DNA from: JAVEDQ01 sp963783105
GTDB lineage: Bacteria; Actinomycetota; Actinomycetes; Frankiales; Frankiaceae
Length of the DNA stretch: 64,000 nucleotides
Assembly: GCA_963783105.1 (NCBI GenBank)
Contig: CAWAMI010000007.1
Coordinates: 1,010,038-1,074,037 of the forward strand
Reading direction: 5' to 3'
Translations under genes and position numbers: made by a program
The notes under the pieces: generated by a model
Databases searched by the model: none
Seen by the model: the letters and a program-made list of their open reading frames with translations, nothing else
Told to the model about the DNA's origin: nothing
Shown here: positions 10,162 through 17,320 of the stretch, one piece after another
How positions within the stretch are numbered: the stretch's first letter is position 1
How the letters are laid out: the number at the start of each line of letters is the position of its first letter

Positions 10162-10869
10162 TCAGTCGAGGGCGACCGTGTCGACCGCCTCGTCGATGCG
10201 GCGGGCGAGCTGGAGGTCGAGGTCCGTCACCCGGCTGAGCGTGTGCGTCCAGACGGTGAAGGTCACGCCGCCGGGGCCTTGCTCGATCGTGGCGTGGTGG
10301 TCGAGTTCGGACTGGATGCGGCGTACCGCCTCGATCAGCGGATCGACCCGCTCGGGCGCCACCTCGACGGTCCGGACGAGCCTCGTCTCGTCGCCGGTCC
10401 AGCCCGGGGCGCCCGCGAGGAAGTGCTGCACGTCCTCGGGGTCGAGGATCTCCGGCTGCCGACGGGTCGCGACGCCCGAGCCCGCCGGCGCCGGACCCTG
10501 CCCGAGGGGAGACATCAGCGTCTCGTCCGGCAGCACCGGTCGGATCACCCCGGCCGCCGTCTCGTCCAGCTCGGCGATGCCGGCCAGCACGGCCTGCGCG
10601 ACGTACCGCGCCCGCTCGTTCGGATAACCGCCGAGCGAGGCGACGATGCCGACGAACCGGTCGGTGGTGGCTTCGCGGGTGGCGCCCGCGGTGGAGATCG
10701 CGGAGCGCAGGGAGCCCGGCAGCTCCGCCGCCAGCCGTCCGCGGGCGTCGGCGTCGAGGAACTGGTCGACGGCTCCGAGGACCGCCTCGATTCCGGCCCG
10801 CACCTGGGCGGTGTCGTCGACGCCGAGGTGCCGGCCCACGGTCGAGACGAAGGTCTGGTATTCGAGCAC
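10162..10869 (-). CDS. DUF2267 - pterin-4a-carbinolamine dehydratase-like fusion
   Basis: A 235-residue protein starting at GTG 10869, with a good ribosome site (GAAGGAG). Residues 1 to about 115 match DUF2267: MLEYQTFVSTVGRHLGV, then repeated short helices. The C-terminal 95 residues read as a pterin-4a-carbinolamine dehydratase/DCoH domain: GW near the start, a VRTVEV strand, the DHHATI histidine pair, then WTHTLSRVTDLDLQLARRID, which matches the TH...GLT..D..LA signature. In its family the enzyme dehydrates 4a-hydroxy-tetrahydropterin. No hydroxylase gene is nearby. I do not know this fusion as a standard architecture. It could be a regulatory or metabolic sensor; that is speculation. Confidence 0.8.
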   Translation of the reverse strand: MLEYQTFVSTVGRHLGVDDTAQVRAGIEAVLGAVDQFLDADARGRLAAELPGSLRSAISTAGATREATTDRFVGIVASLGGYPNERARYVAQAVLAGIAELDETAAGVIRPVLPDETLMSPLGQGPAPAGSGVATRRQPEILDPEDVQHFLAGAPGWTGDETRLVRTVEVAPERVDPLIEAVRRIQSELDHHATIEQGPGGVTFTVWTHTLSRVTDLDLQLARRIDEAVDTVALD

Positions 10870-10986
10870 CGGTGCTCCTTCAGGCGGCGGGACGGCGGAC
10901 GAGGACGAGCGTCCCCGCGTCGCCGGGGGCTATGCGTGATGCACTGGGCGACGATGACAGATGCGTGCGACCACGGCGGCGCGAGC

Positions 10987-11017
10987 ATGACGGCGCGACG
11001 ATGACGGCGCGACGATG
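10987..11017 (+). repeat. 14-bp tandem repeat holding three successive ATG starts
   Basis: The unit ATGACGGCGCGACG (with a variant first flank) places ATG codons at 10987, 11001 and 11015, each 14 bases apart and so in different frames. The first two read as identical five-residue peptides (MTARR) ending in TGA that overlaps the next ATG (ATGA). The third ATG starts the glycerophosphodiesterase gene. This may be slippage debris or a short leader-peptide relay. Confidence 0.6.
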
Positions 11018-11791
11018 ACGTGGCCCTATCTGGACCACCCCGGACCCATCGCCCTCGCTCACCGGGGCGGGCTGGAGGACGGGCCGGAGAACACCATGCG
11101 GGCCTTCGAGGGCGCCGTCCGGCTGGGCTACCGCTACCTCGAGACCGACGTCCACGCGACCTCGGACGGCGCCCTGCTCGCCTTCCACGACGACCGGCTG
11201 GACCGGGTCGCCGACCGGCCCGGCCTCATCACCGAGCTGCCGCACGCGGAGGTCCGGCGGGCCCGGGTCGGCGGCGAACCGATCCCGCTGCTGGAGGACC
11301 TGCTCGGAAGCTTTCCGGACGTGCGGGTCAACATCGACATCAAGGCGGCGAACGCGATCGAGCGTCTCGTCGAGGTGCTCGACCGCACCGGCGCGCGGGA
11401 GCGGGTGTGCGTCGGGTCGTTCTCGCAGGGGCGGCTGACCCGCTTCCGCCGGCTCACCCACGGCCGGGTGTGCACGTCGCTGGGCCCGGCGGAGGTGGCG
11501 ACGCTGCGGGCGGTCTCCTATGCGCCGCGGCAGTCGACGATCGGCGGACGTGTGCCCGCCCTGGTCCGCGGCGCGGTGGCGCAGGTGCCGGTGTCCACGG
11601 GCCGGTTGCCGATCGTCGACCGGCGCTTCGTCACGGCGGCCGGCCGCCGCGGCATCCCGATGCACGTCTGGACGATCAACGACCCCGCGGAGATGAAGCG
11701 ACTGCTCGACCTGGGCGTCCGCGGTCTCGTGACCGACAGGCCGCGGGTGCTGAAGTCGCTGCTCGTCGAGCGCGGCGAGTGGGCCGAGTAG
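11015..11791 (+). CDS. glycerophosphodiester phosphodiesterase
   Basis: A 258-residue GDPD-family TIM-barrel enzyme. It shows the catalytic HRGG and ENT motifs near residues 17-28, the metal-binding ETDVHAT, and AFHDDRLDR carrying the second catalytic histidine. Later conserved strands are NIDIK, SFSQ and HVWTINDPAEM, and the barrel closes with GLVTDRP. It hydrolyses glycerophosphodiesters to glycerol 3-phosphate and an alcohol. No signal peptide is seen, so it acts in the cytoplasm. The start at ATG 11015 follows the 14-bp repeat. It is convergent with the mycothiol-dependent enzyme gene. Confidence 0.92.
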   Translation: MTWPYLDHPGPIALAHRGGLEDGPENTMRAFEGAVRLGYRYLETDVHATSDGALLAFHDDRLDRVADRPGLITELPHAEVRRARVGGEPIPLLEDLLGSFPDVRVNIDIKAANAIERLVEVLDRTGARERVCVGSFSQGRLTRFRRLTHGRVCTSLGPAEVATLRAVSYAPRQSTIGGRVPALVRGAVAQVPVSTGRLPIVDRRFVTAAGRRGIPMHVWTINDPAEMKRLLDLGVRGLVTDRPRVLKSLLVERGEWAE

Positions 11792-11839
11792 GAGCAGGGC
11801 CGGGGAGTAGGGCCGGGGAGCAAGGCCGGGGAGCAGCGT

Positions 11840-12466
11840 TCAGATCCGCTCCCGGAGGGTCTGCACGCCCTCCCCGGACAGGTCGTCGAGCGCGGCGCGG
11901 CGGCCGGTCATCGCCATCAGCAGGCTGAGCATCGGTCCCTCGACGACCGGCCCTTCACCGGTCGTCCACGGGCTGTCCGTCGAGTGCAGGCTCAGGCCGG
12001 CGATGCGCTTCTTGGTCCCGATCAGCATGTTGGACCCCTTGTAGAAGTCCGCGACGCGCTCGAGGGCGTCCATCGGGTAGCTGTGGGCGATGCCGAGCGG
12101 GCGGCGGATGTCCTCGCCGTGCACGAGGGTCTCGCCGAGCCAGGAGTCGACGGGTCCGGGCGGCGCGGAGGTGGCCTCCTGCACCCGGCGGAACTCGGCC
12201 AGCGTCGCTCCCGGCGGCCCGTCGGTCTCTCGGGCCACGTTCTTGTTCGACATCGCGCCGAACCGGAAGCCGGAGCCGATCATCTTCAGCAGGAAGCCGG
12301 GCGGCGTCATCTTGGCGGTCGCCACCATGTGCCCGAGCACCTGGTGGACCGTCCACCCGTCGCACAGCGAGGGGGTGGCCCACTGGTCCGCGGTCAGGCC
12401 CTCGAGGTCGTCGGCGAGCGCCTTCCGCTCCGCATGGATGGTCGGCCAGGGGCTGGCTGCGGCCAT
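11840..12466 (-). CDS. maleylpyruvate isomerase family, mycothiol-dependent (DinB fold)
   Basis: A 208-residue protein of the TIGR03083-like DinB superfamily. The metal-binding pattern is recognisable: WTVHQVLGHM near the start and VHGEDIRRP later, separated by the helical bundle. Members use mycothiol to isomerise or conjugate small substrates, which fits an actinobacterium; the true substrate is unknown. The start is placed at ATG 12466 (MAAASPW). It lies downstream of the aldo/keto reductase on the same strand, with a hairpin between them. Confidence 0.85.
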   Translation of the reverse strand: MAAASPWPTIHAERKALADDLEGLTADQWATPSLCDGWTVHQVLGHMVATAKMTPPGFLLKMIGSGFRFGAMSNKNVARETDGPPGATLAEFRRVQEATSAPPGPVDSWLGETLVHGEDIRRPLGIAHSYPMDALERVADFYKGSNMLIGTKKRIAGLSLHSTDSPWTTGEGPVVEGPMLSLLMAMTGRRAALDDLSGEGVQTLRERI

Positions 12467-12546
12467 GGTCGTCTGCCTCCTCGCATCGGGAGGCGGCAGC
12501 GTAGCGGATCGTCGCGGCCCGGCGGACCTGCCCGGTGAACCTGGAC

Positions 12547-12566
12547 GGACCGGGCGCGGCCGGTCC
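12547..12566. terminator. hairpin after aldo/keto reductase gene
   Basis: A perfect 7-bp stem, GGACCGG and CCGGTCC, around a 6-base loop, just past the stop of the minus-strand aldo/keto reductase. There is no U-tract, as is common in high-GC actinobacteria. Confidence 0.5.
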
Positions 12567-12569
12567 GGC

Positions 12570-13538
12570 TCAGATGCCGAGGCGGCCGCGCACCGTCCCG
12601 ACGAGCGTCTTCGCCGCCGACTCGGGGTGGAACGCGCGGGCGGCGGCGGACAGCGCGGCGACGGAGGAGGGCTCGAGGTCCAGGTCGGCGGCGGCGATGT
12701 TGAACTCGACCTGCTCCACGCTGGACGCGCCCGGGATCGCGACGACGCCGGGCAGGGTGAGCAGCCAGGCGAGCGCCACCTGCGCGGGCTTCGCGTCGTG
12801 ACCCGCAGCGACCTCGCGCAGCGTGTCGAGCAGCGGCTCCGCCCGCCGGAGGTTCTCGGGGCTGAACAACGGGTTGACGGCACGGACGCCGCCGGGCCGG
12901 TTCTTCTCGGTGTACTTGCCGGAGAGCAGGCCCTGCGCGAGGGGGCTGTAGGCCATCACCATGCGGTTCTCCCGCTCGGCGAACGGCACGAGGTCCTCCA
13001 GCGGCCCCGCGTGGGCGAGGGAGAAGTGCACCTGGTTGCTGACCACGGGTCGGCCGAGGGCGGCGTCAGCCTTGCGCCAGCGATCCAAGGAGTAGTTGGA
13101 GACGCCGGCCGCGCGGATGCGGCCCTCGTCGAGCAGGCTGCGCATGCCGGGCATGATCACCGAGTCCGGGACGACCGGGTTCGGCTGGTGCACCTGGTAG
13201 AGCGGGATCGTCTTCAGCCCGAGGCGCTGGGCGCTCGACCGGGCCCGGTCCCGCACGATCGGCGGGATCGGCGCGATGGGGAAGATCTTGGTGGCCACCA
13301 CCACCGAATCGCGGTCCGGGCCGAGGGCGTCGGCAAGAATGCGCTCGCTCTTGCCGAAGCCGTAGATCTCGGCCGTGTCGAACAGCGTGACCCCGAGCTC
13401 GCGAGCGCGCCGCACGATCTGCCGCGCGGTGTCGGCGGCGTAGGCGTCGCCGTAGCCCCACTCGCGGGAGCCGAACTGCCAGGTGCCGAGGCCGATGCGG
13501 CTAACCGGGCCCAGGCCGTTCACGTCGAGGAACCTCAT
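12570..13538 (-). CDS. aldo/keto reductase
   Basis: A 322-residue (beta/alpha)8 NADPH-dependent oxidoreductase. The start ATG 13538 (MRFLDVNGLG) is preferred because the fold begins with GLGTWQFG. Catalytic residues are visible: Asp and Tyr in LFDTAEIYGFGKSE, Lys in VVATKIFP, and His in LYQVHQPN. The C-terminal AIPGASSVEQVEFNIAA is the cofactor phosphate-binding strand. The substrate is unknown. It is divergent from a small membrane protein gene, with a spaced inverted repeat between them. Confidence 0.92.
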   Translation of the reverse strand: MRFLDVNGLGPVSRIGLGTWQFGSREWGYGDAYAADTARQIVRRARELGVTLFDTAEIYGFGKSERILADALGPDRDSVVVATKIFPIAPIPPIVRDRARSSAQRLGLKTIPLYQVHQPNPVVPDSVIMPGMRSLLDEGRIRAAGVSNYSLDRWRKADAALGRPVVSNQVHFSLAHAGPLEDLVPFAERENRMVMAYSPLAQGLLSGKYTEKNRPGGVRAVNPLFSPENLRRAEPLLDTLREVAAGHDAKPAQVALAWLLTLPGVVAIPGASSVEQVEFNIAAADLDLEPSSVAALSAAARAFHPESAAKTLVGTVRGRLGI

Positions 13539-13611
13539 GGCCTCAGTCTGCTTCGCACGGCGCGGCGGAAACAGGGGCCCAGGACCGGGATGACCGTGGT
13601 GCCCGCGGCGA

Positions 13612-13695
13612 ATACATACAGCTTGCGCCCTAACCATGATCGACTGACCGATTCGTCCGGGTTCACGGCCCGGCCCGAGCGGGACTTGTATGTAT
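13612..13695. repeat. spaced 9-bp inverted repeat in a divergent promoter region
   Basis: ATACATACA at 13612-13620 and its exact complement TGTATGTAT at 13687-13695 flank 66 bases between the aldo/keto reductase and the membrane protein gene. The arms are AT-rich in a GC-rich background, so they may be a paired operator or two promoter elements. Confidence 0.4.
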
Positions 13696-13732
13696 CCGTC
13701 GTGGCCACCGGCTGGGTGGGCACGGGCTCGGC

Positions 13733-14179
13733 ATGCTCGCCGACCTGCTGCTGGTCACCCACGCCGCGTCCGTGCTGTTCCTCGCCGGGTTGGCGTGGAC
13801 GGTCTCGGTCGTCGTCTATCCCGGCTTCGCCGCGGTCGGTCCCACCTCCGCGTGGCCCGCCTTCCATGCGGCGCACTCCCGCCGGATCACCTCCGTGGTC
13901 GGTCCGCCGTGGGCGGTACAGGGCCTGACCGTGCTCGGACTGCTGGTCGCGCGGCCCGACGGGGTACCGCTGTGGCTGGTCCTGCTCGCCGGGGCGGCGG
14001 CCGCCGGCACCGTCGCCTGCACGGCTGCGGGCGCGGTGCCGGTGCACGCGCGGCTCGGCAACGGCTACTCGGCACAGCTCCACCGGCGGCTCCGGCGCGC
14101 CGATGCCTGGCGCACCGCCGCGTGGTCGGCGGCGGCGGTCTGTGCGATCGCCATGCTGCTGCTCGCCGGGCAGGGCTGA
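13733..14179 (+). CDS. small integral membrane protein
   Basis: A 148-residue protein with four predicted membrane helices: about residues 4-28, 60-75, 80-98 and 128-146. The loop between helices 1 and 2 carries HAAHSRRITSVVGP. It resembles generic four-helix bundle proteins of the DUF1772 kind, but I cannot assign a family firmly. It starts at ATG 13733. The next gene, a kinase, begins 70 bases on in the same direction. Confidence 0.7.
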   Translation: MLADLLLVTHAASVLFLAGLAWTVSVVVYPGFAAVGPTSAWPAFHAAHSRRITSVVGPPWAVQGLTVLGLLVARPDGVPLWLVLLAGAAAAGTVACTAAGAVPVHARLGNGYSAQLHRRLRRADAWRTAAWSAAAVCAIAMLLLAGQG

Positions 14180-14249
14180 CCTCGCGGCCGGGGGACCGCG
14201 GTGGAGGTGGCGGTGCACGGCGCGGCGGTCGGATGGGTAGACGCATCGC

Positions 14250-15647
14250 ATGAGTGCAACGCCGGCCCCCGGCCCCGGGCAGAACAGGGTCGTCGCCGGC
14301 CGCTACGCGCTGGACCGGCCCGTCGGTCGCGGCGGCATGGGAACGGTCTGGCTCGCGCACGACCGGGTGCTCGACCGGCCGGTCGCCGTCAAGGAGGTGA
14401 CCTACCCCGACGTCGTGTCCGAGGACGAGCGCTCGCTGCTGGAGGGGCGGACGATGCGCGAGGCGCGGGCCGCGGCCCGGCTCTCGTCGCCGCGGACCAC
14501 GACCGTGCACGACGTCGTCGCCGAGGACGGCCGGCCGTGGATCGTCATGGAGTACGTCGAGTCAAGGACGCTCGCGGACGTGCTCGCGACGTCCGGGCCG
14601 ATCCCGGCAACGGAGGCGGCCCGGATCGGGCTGGATCTCCTCGACGCCCTGGAGGCCGCACACACCGTGGACGTGGTCCACCGGGACGTGAAGCCGGGAA
14701 ACGTCCTGCTCGACGCCGAGGGGCGGGCGTGCCTGACCGACTTCGGCATCGCCACGTCCGCCGGTGACGACGCCCTGACCGAACACGGCGTGCTCGTCGG
14801 ATCCCCCTCGTTCATGGCGCCTGAACGGGCCCGGGGGGAGGAGGCGGGGCCGTTCGCCGACCTGTGGTCCCTCGGCGCGACCCTGTACGTGGCGGTGGAG
14901 GGCCGCGGCCCCTTCGATCGTGGGGAGGCGATGGCGACCCTGCTCGCCGTCACCACCGAGCCGCCCGTGCAGCCGGAGCGGGCAGGGGTCCTCACCCCGG
15001 TGCTGCTCGGGCTGCTGCAGAAGGAGCCGGAGCAGCGCATGCCCGGCTGGGCGGCACGCAACGCCCTGCGGGTCATCGTCGACGAGGCGGGCCAATCGCT
15101 GCCGGCGCCTCCGACGATCCAGTCCCCGCCGACCCAGTCCCCGACCCCCCAGTCCCCGACCCCCCAGCCCCCGACGCCGCAGCCTGCAACGCCCCCGACG
15201 CCCCAGCCCGCGGCGCAGGCACCTCAGCCGCCGGTGCAGGTCCCGCCCGCCGGCTCCGGCGCGCCGCCGCAGGGGAGGGTGTTCGACTCGGTGGCACGGC
15301 TCCATCGCGAGGACATCGCGAAGCTCGCCGGCCTCGCCGGCCGGTCGTTTGCCAAGGGCGCCGCCAAGGCGGCGGTCGCCGGGCTCAGCGCCTGGCAGGA
15401 GAAGGCCGCGAGGTCCGCCGCCTCCGGTGGCGCCGACCGTTCGTCCGCCGCGCCCCCGGCCTCGCCCGGCTCGTCCCCGCCGCGGGCGCGCAGCCGTACG
15501 GCCCCGGCGGCGCCTCCCGCCGCCGGCGCCGGGCGGCGTCGCCGGCATCCGATGCGTCTCCCGCTGCTGGTGGTCGGACTCGTCGTGACCGGGCTCGTGG
15601 TCGGCGTCGCGCTTCTGGTCACGCTGATCCTCCTTGCGCTCGGTTGA
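14250..15647 (+). CDS. transmembrane serine/threonine protein kinase
   Basis: A 465-residue Hanks-type kinase. The glycine loop is GRGGMGTVW (26-34), the ATP lysine Lys48, the catalytic loop HRDVKPGN (144-151) and DFG 164-166, all intact. After the kinase domain comes a proline-rich linker (about 290-335) made of SPTPQSPTPQPPTPQ-type repeats, then a basic segment and one membrane helix at the extreme C-terminus (LLVVGLVVTGLVVGVALL). The kinase therefore sits in the cytoplasm with essentially no extracellular sensor. No PASTA domains are present. The partner and signal are unknown. Confidence 0.93.
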   Translation: MSATPAPGPGQNRVVAGRYALDRPVGRGGMGTVWLAHDRVLDRPVAVKEVTYPDVVSEDERSLLEGRTMREARAAARLSSPRTTTVHDVVAEDGRPWIVMEYVESRTLADVLATSGPIPATEAARIGLDLLDALEAAHTVDVVHRDVKPGNVLLDAEGRACLTDFGIATSAGDDALTEHGVLVGSPSFMAPERARGEEAGPFADLWSLGATLYVAVEGRGPFDRGEAMATLLAVTTEPPVQPERAGVLTPVLLGLLQKEPEQRMPGWAARNALRVIVDEAGQSLPAPPTIQSPPTQSPTPQSPTPQPPTPQPATPPTPQPAAQAPQPPVQVPPAGSGAPPQGRVFDSVARLHREDIAKLAGLAGRSFAKGAAKAAVAGLSAWQEKAARSAASGGADRSSAAPPASPGSSPPRARSRTAPAAPPAAGAGRRRRHPMRLPLLVVGLVVTGLVVGVALLVTLILLALG

Positions 15648-15733
15648 GGCCGGCTACGCGTCACCTCCGGGCACATCGCTCGTTGGCCCGGCAACCGCAT
15701 GTGCTGCGGATGTCGCCGACATGAGGAGGCGCA

Positions 15734-17113
15734 ATGCGGCGTCGAGCCCGCATCGCTGCGAGTGTGCTCGCCGTTCTGGCCACAGCAGGCCTCACGCTGG
15801 GAGGCCCCGCGGCCGACGCCAAGCCGGGCGTCGGCGGGGTCCCGCTGCGCGACGTCATGTTCGTCGGCAACAACTGGGCGGGGACGGCGAGCATCGTCGA
15901 CTCCAGCACCTACCGGGTGCTCAAGGGCGGGGTGAACCTGGTCCCGGACAAGGCCCAGGAGCTCGCCGACATCTCCGCCGACCCCGTGCGGCTCGCCTAC
16001 TACCTGCTCATCCAGCAGGGGCCCGGCGAGGGGCACGACCAGTACGTCGACGACATGTTCACCACCGCGGACGGCCGATACCTCGCCGTCTCCCGCCCCA
16101 GCTTCGCGGACGTGGTGTGGCTCGACATCGCCAAGGCGGTCGCCGGGAAGCCGAACAGCATCGTGCGCGAGCAGCCGATGGACGGGTACCGCAGCGACCA
16201 CATGGGTCTCTCGCCCGACGGACGGCGCCTGCTCGTCTCCGACTCCACCGAACGTCAGGTCATCGAGTACTCCATGGTCGACGAGAAGCTGTCCGATGGC
16301 CGGCACGTGCGGATGGGTGACCGGCTGCGGACCTTCGAGTCGGGGGAGACCCCGCACGAGAGCAACTACACGCGCGACGGCTCCCGCGTCTTCCACGCAT
16401 CGATCGGCAAGGTGTACACGCCGGGCGACTACCCCGAGGCGGGGCCGGCGCACGACGCCGCGAAGGGCGATCGCTGGTTCCAGATCGTGCGTAACGCCGA
16501 CTTCGGCGTGGACCAGCGATGGGACATGGGCAAGGAACTCGCCGAGGCGGGACATCCCGGCATGAGTGCCGCGGTCCGGCCCATGGCGGTCGCGCCTGAC
16601 GAGCGCTACGTCTACCTGCAGGTGTCCTACTTCCACGGGCTGATCGAGTTCGACACCCAGGCGCCGGACCTCAACGGCACCGTCGACTACTCCGCCGGGT
16701 CGGTCGCCGAGCCCCGGGTCGGGGCGGTGACGCGGGTGATCCCGCTGGACGATCGCGTTCCGACGATGCCGCGCGAGCAGTACGTCAACGATTCGGCGCA
16801 CCACGGGCTGTCGATCGACGAGGCCGGCACGACGCTCTGCGCCGCCGGGACGATGGACGACTACGTCGCGCTCGTCGACCGCAGCACCGGCACGCCGCAG
16901 TACTTCGACGACACGACGACCGGCCACTACTACGGCAAGCCGTACTGGACCGTCGCGGGTCGCTACGACACCTGCTGGGTTTCGCTGAGCGACGCCGACT
17001 CCGTCGCGGTGATCGACTACGCGACGAAGAAGGAGATTGCCTACCTGCCCGTGGGGGACCACCCGCAGCGGGTGCGGCAGGGCGTGGTGCCGGAGCCGGT
17101 CATCGCGGGGTGA
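15734..17113 (+). CDS. secreted beta-propeller (YVTN/YncE-like) protein
   Basis: A 459-residue exported protein with a clear signal peptide (MRRRARIAASVLAVLATAGLT, cleavage near ADA-K). The body has repeated four-strand blades of the YncE/lactonase type, e.g. LSPDGRRLLVSDSTERQVIEY, VAPDERYVYLQVSYFHGLIEF and VSLSDADSVAVIDYATKKE. Such propellers bind or hydrolyse small ligands or display on the wall; no catalytic set is evident. A good GAGGAGG ribosome site precedes ATG 15734. A subtilisin-like protease gene follows in the same direction. Confidence 0.85.
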   Translation: MRRRARIAASVLAVLATAGLTLGGPAADAKPGVGGVPLRDVMFVGNNWAGTASIVDSSTYRVLKGGVNLVPDKAQELADISADPVRLAYYLLIQQGPGEGHDQYVDDMFTTADGRYLAVSRPSFADVVWLDIAKAVAGKPNSIVREQPMDGYRSDHMGLSPDGRRLLVSDSTERQVIEYSMVDEKLSDGRHVRMGDRLRTFESGETPHESNYTRDGSRVFHASIGKVYTPGDYPEAGPAHDAAKGDRWFQIVRNADFGVDQRWDMGKELAEAGHPGMSAAVRPMAVAPDERYVYLQVSYFHGLIEFDTQAPDLNGTVDYSAGSVAEPRVGAVTRVIPLDDRVPTMPREQYVNDSAHHGLSIDEAGTTLCAAGTMDDYVALVDRSTGTPQYFDDTTTGHYYGKPYWTVAGRYDTCWVSLSDADSVAVIDYATKKEIAYLPVGDHPQRVRQGVVPEPVIAG

Positions 17114-17140
17114 CCTCGACTCGCTCTCGCGCGGGCCTGT

Positions 17141-17152
17141 ACGAACGTTCGT
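17141..17152. promoter_or_regulatory. 12-bp perfect palindrome ACGAACGTTCGT
   Basis: A perfect dyad between the propeller gene and the protease gene, about 170 bases before the protease start. The form (AACGTT core with symmetric CGA/TCG arms) is common for TetR-family operators. It lacks the four-base spacer of a LexA box. Confidence 0.4.
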
Positions 17153-17320
17153 TATCGACGAACTGGGTTCGCGATGAGTAAAAGGAACTACACGTTGGTA
17201 CGTCTGTCCCGGCCGCCCTGATTCGTCCTGGGGTGGCCGGTACTCCGCACGACACCTTCTCGGAGAGAACCCGCTCGTCGGGTTCAGGGCCGGAATCCCC
17301 AGACCGGGCCGGAGGCGTTC

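Noticed and set aside
17141..17152. LexA/SOS box reading of ACGAACGTTCGT
   Set aside because: Actinobacterial SOS boxes have CGAAC-N4-GTTCG; here the arms touch with no spacer, and no SOS gene follows.
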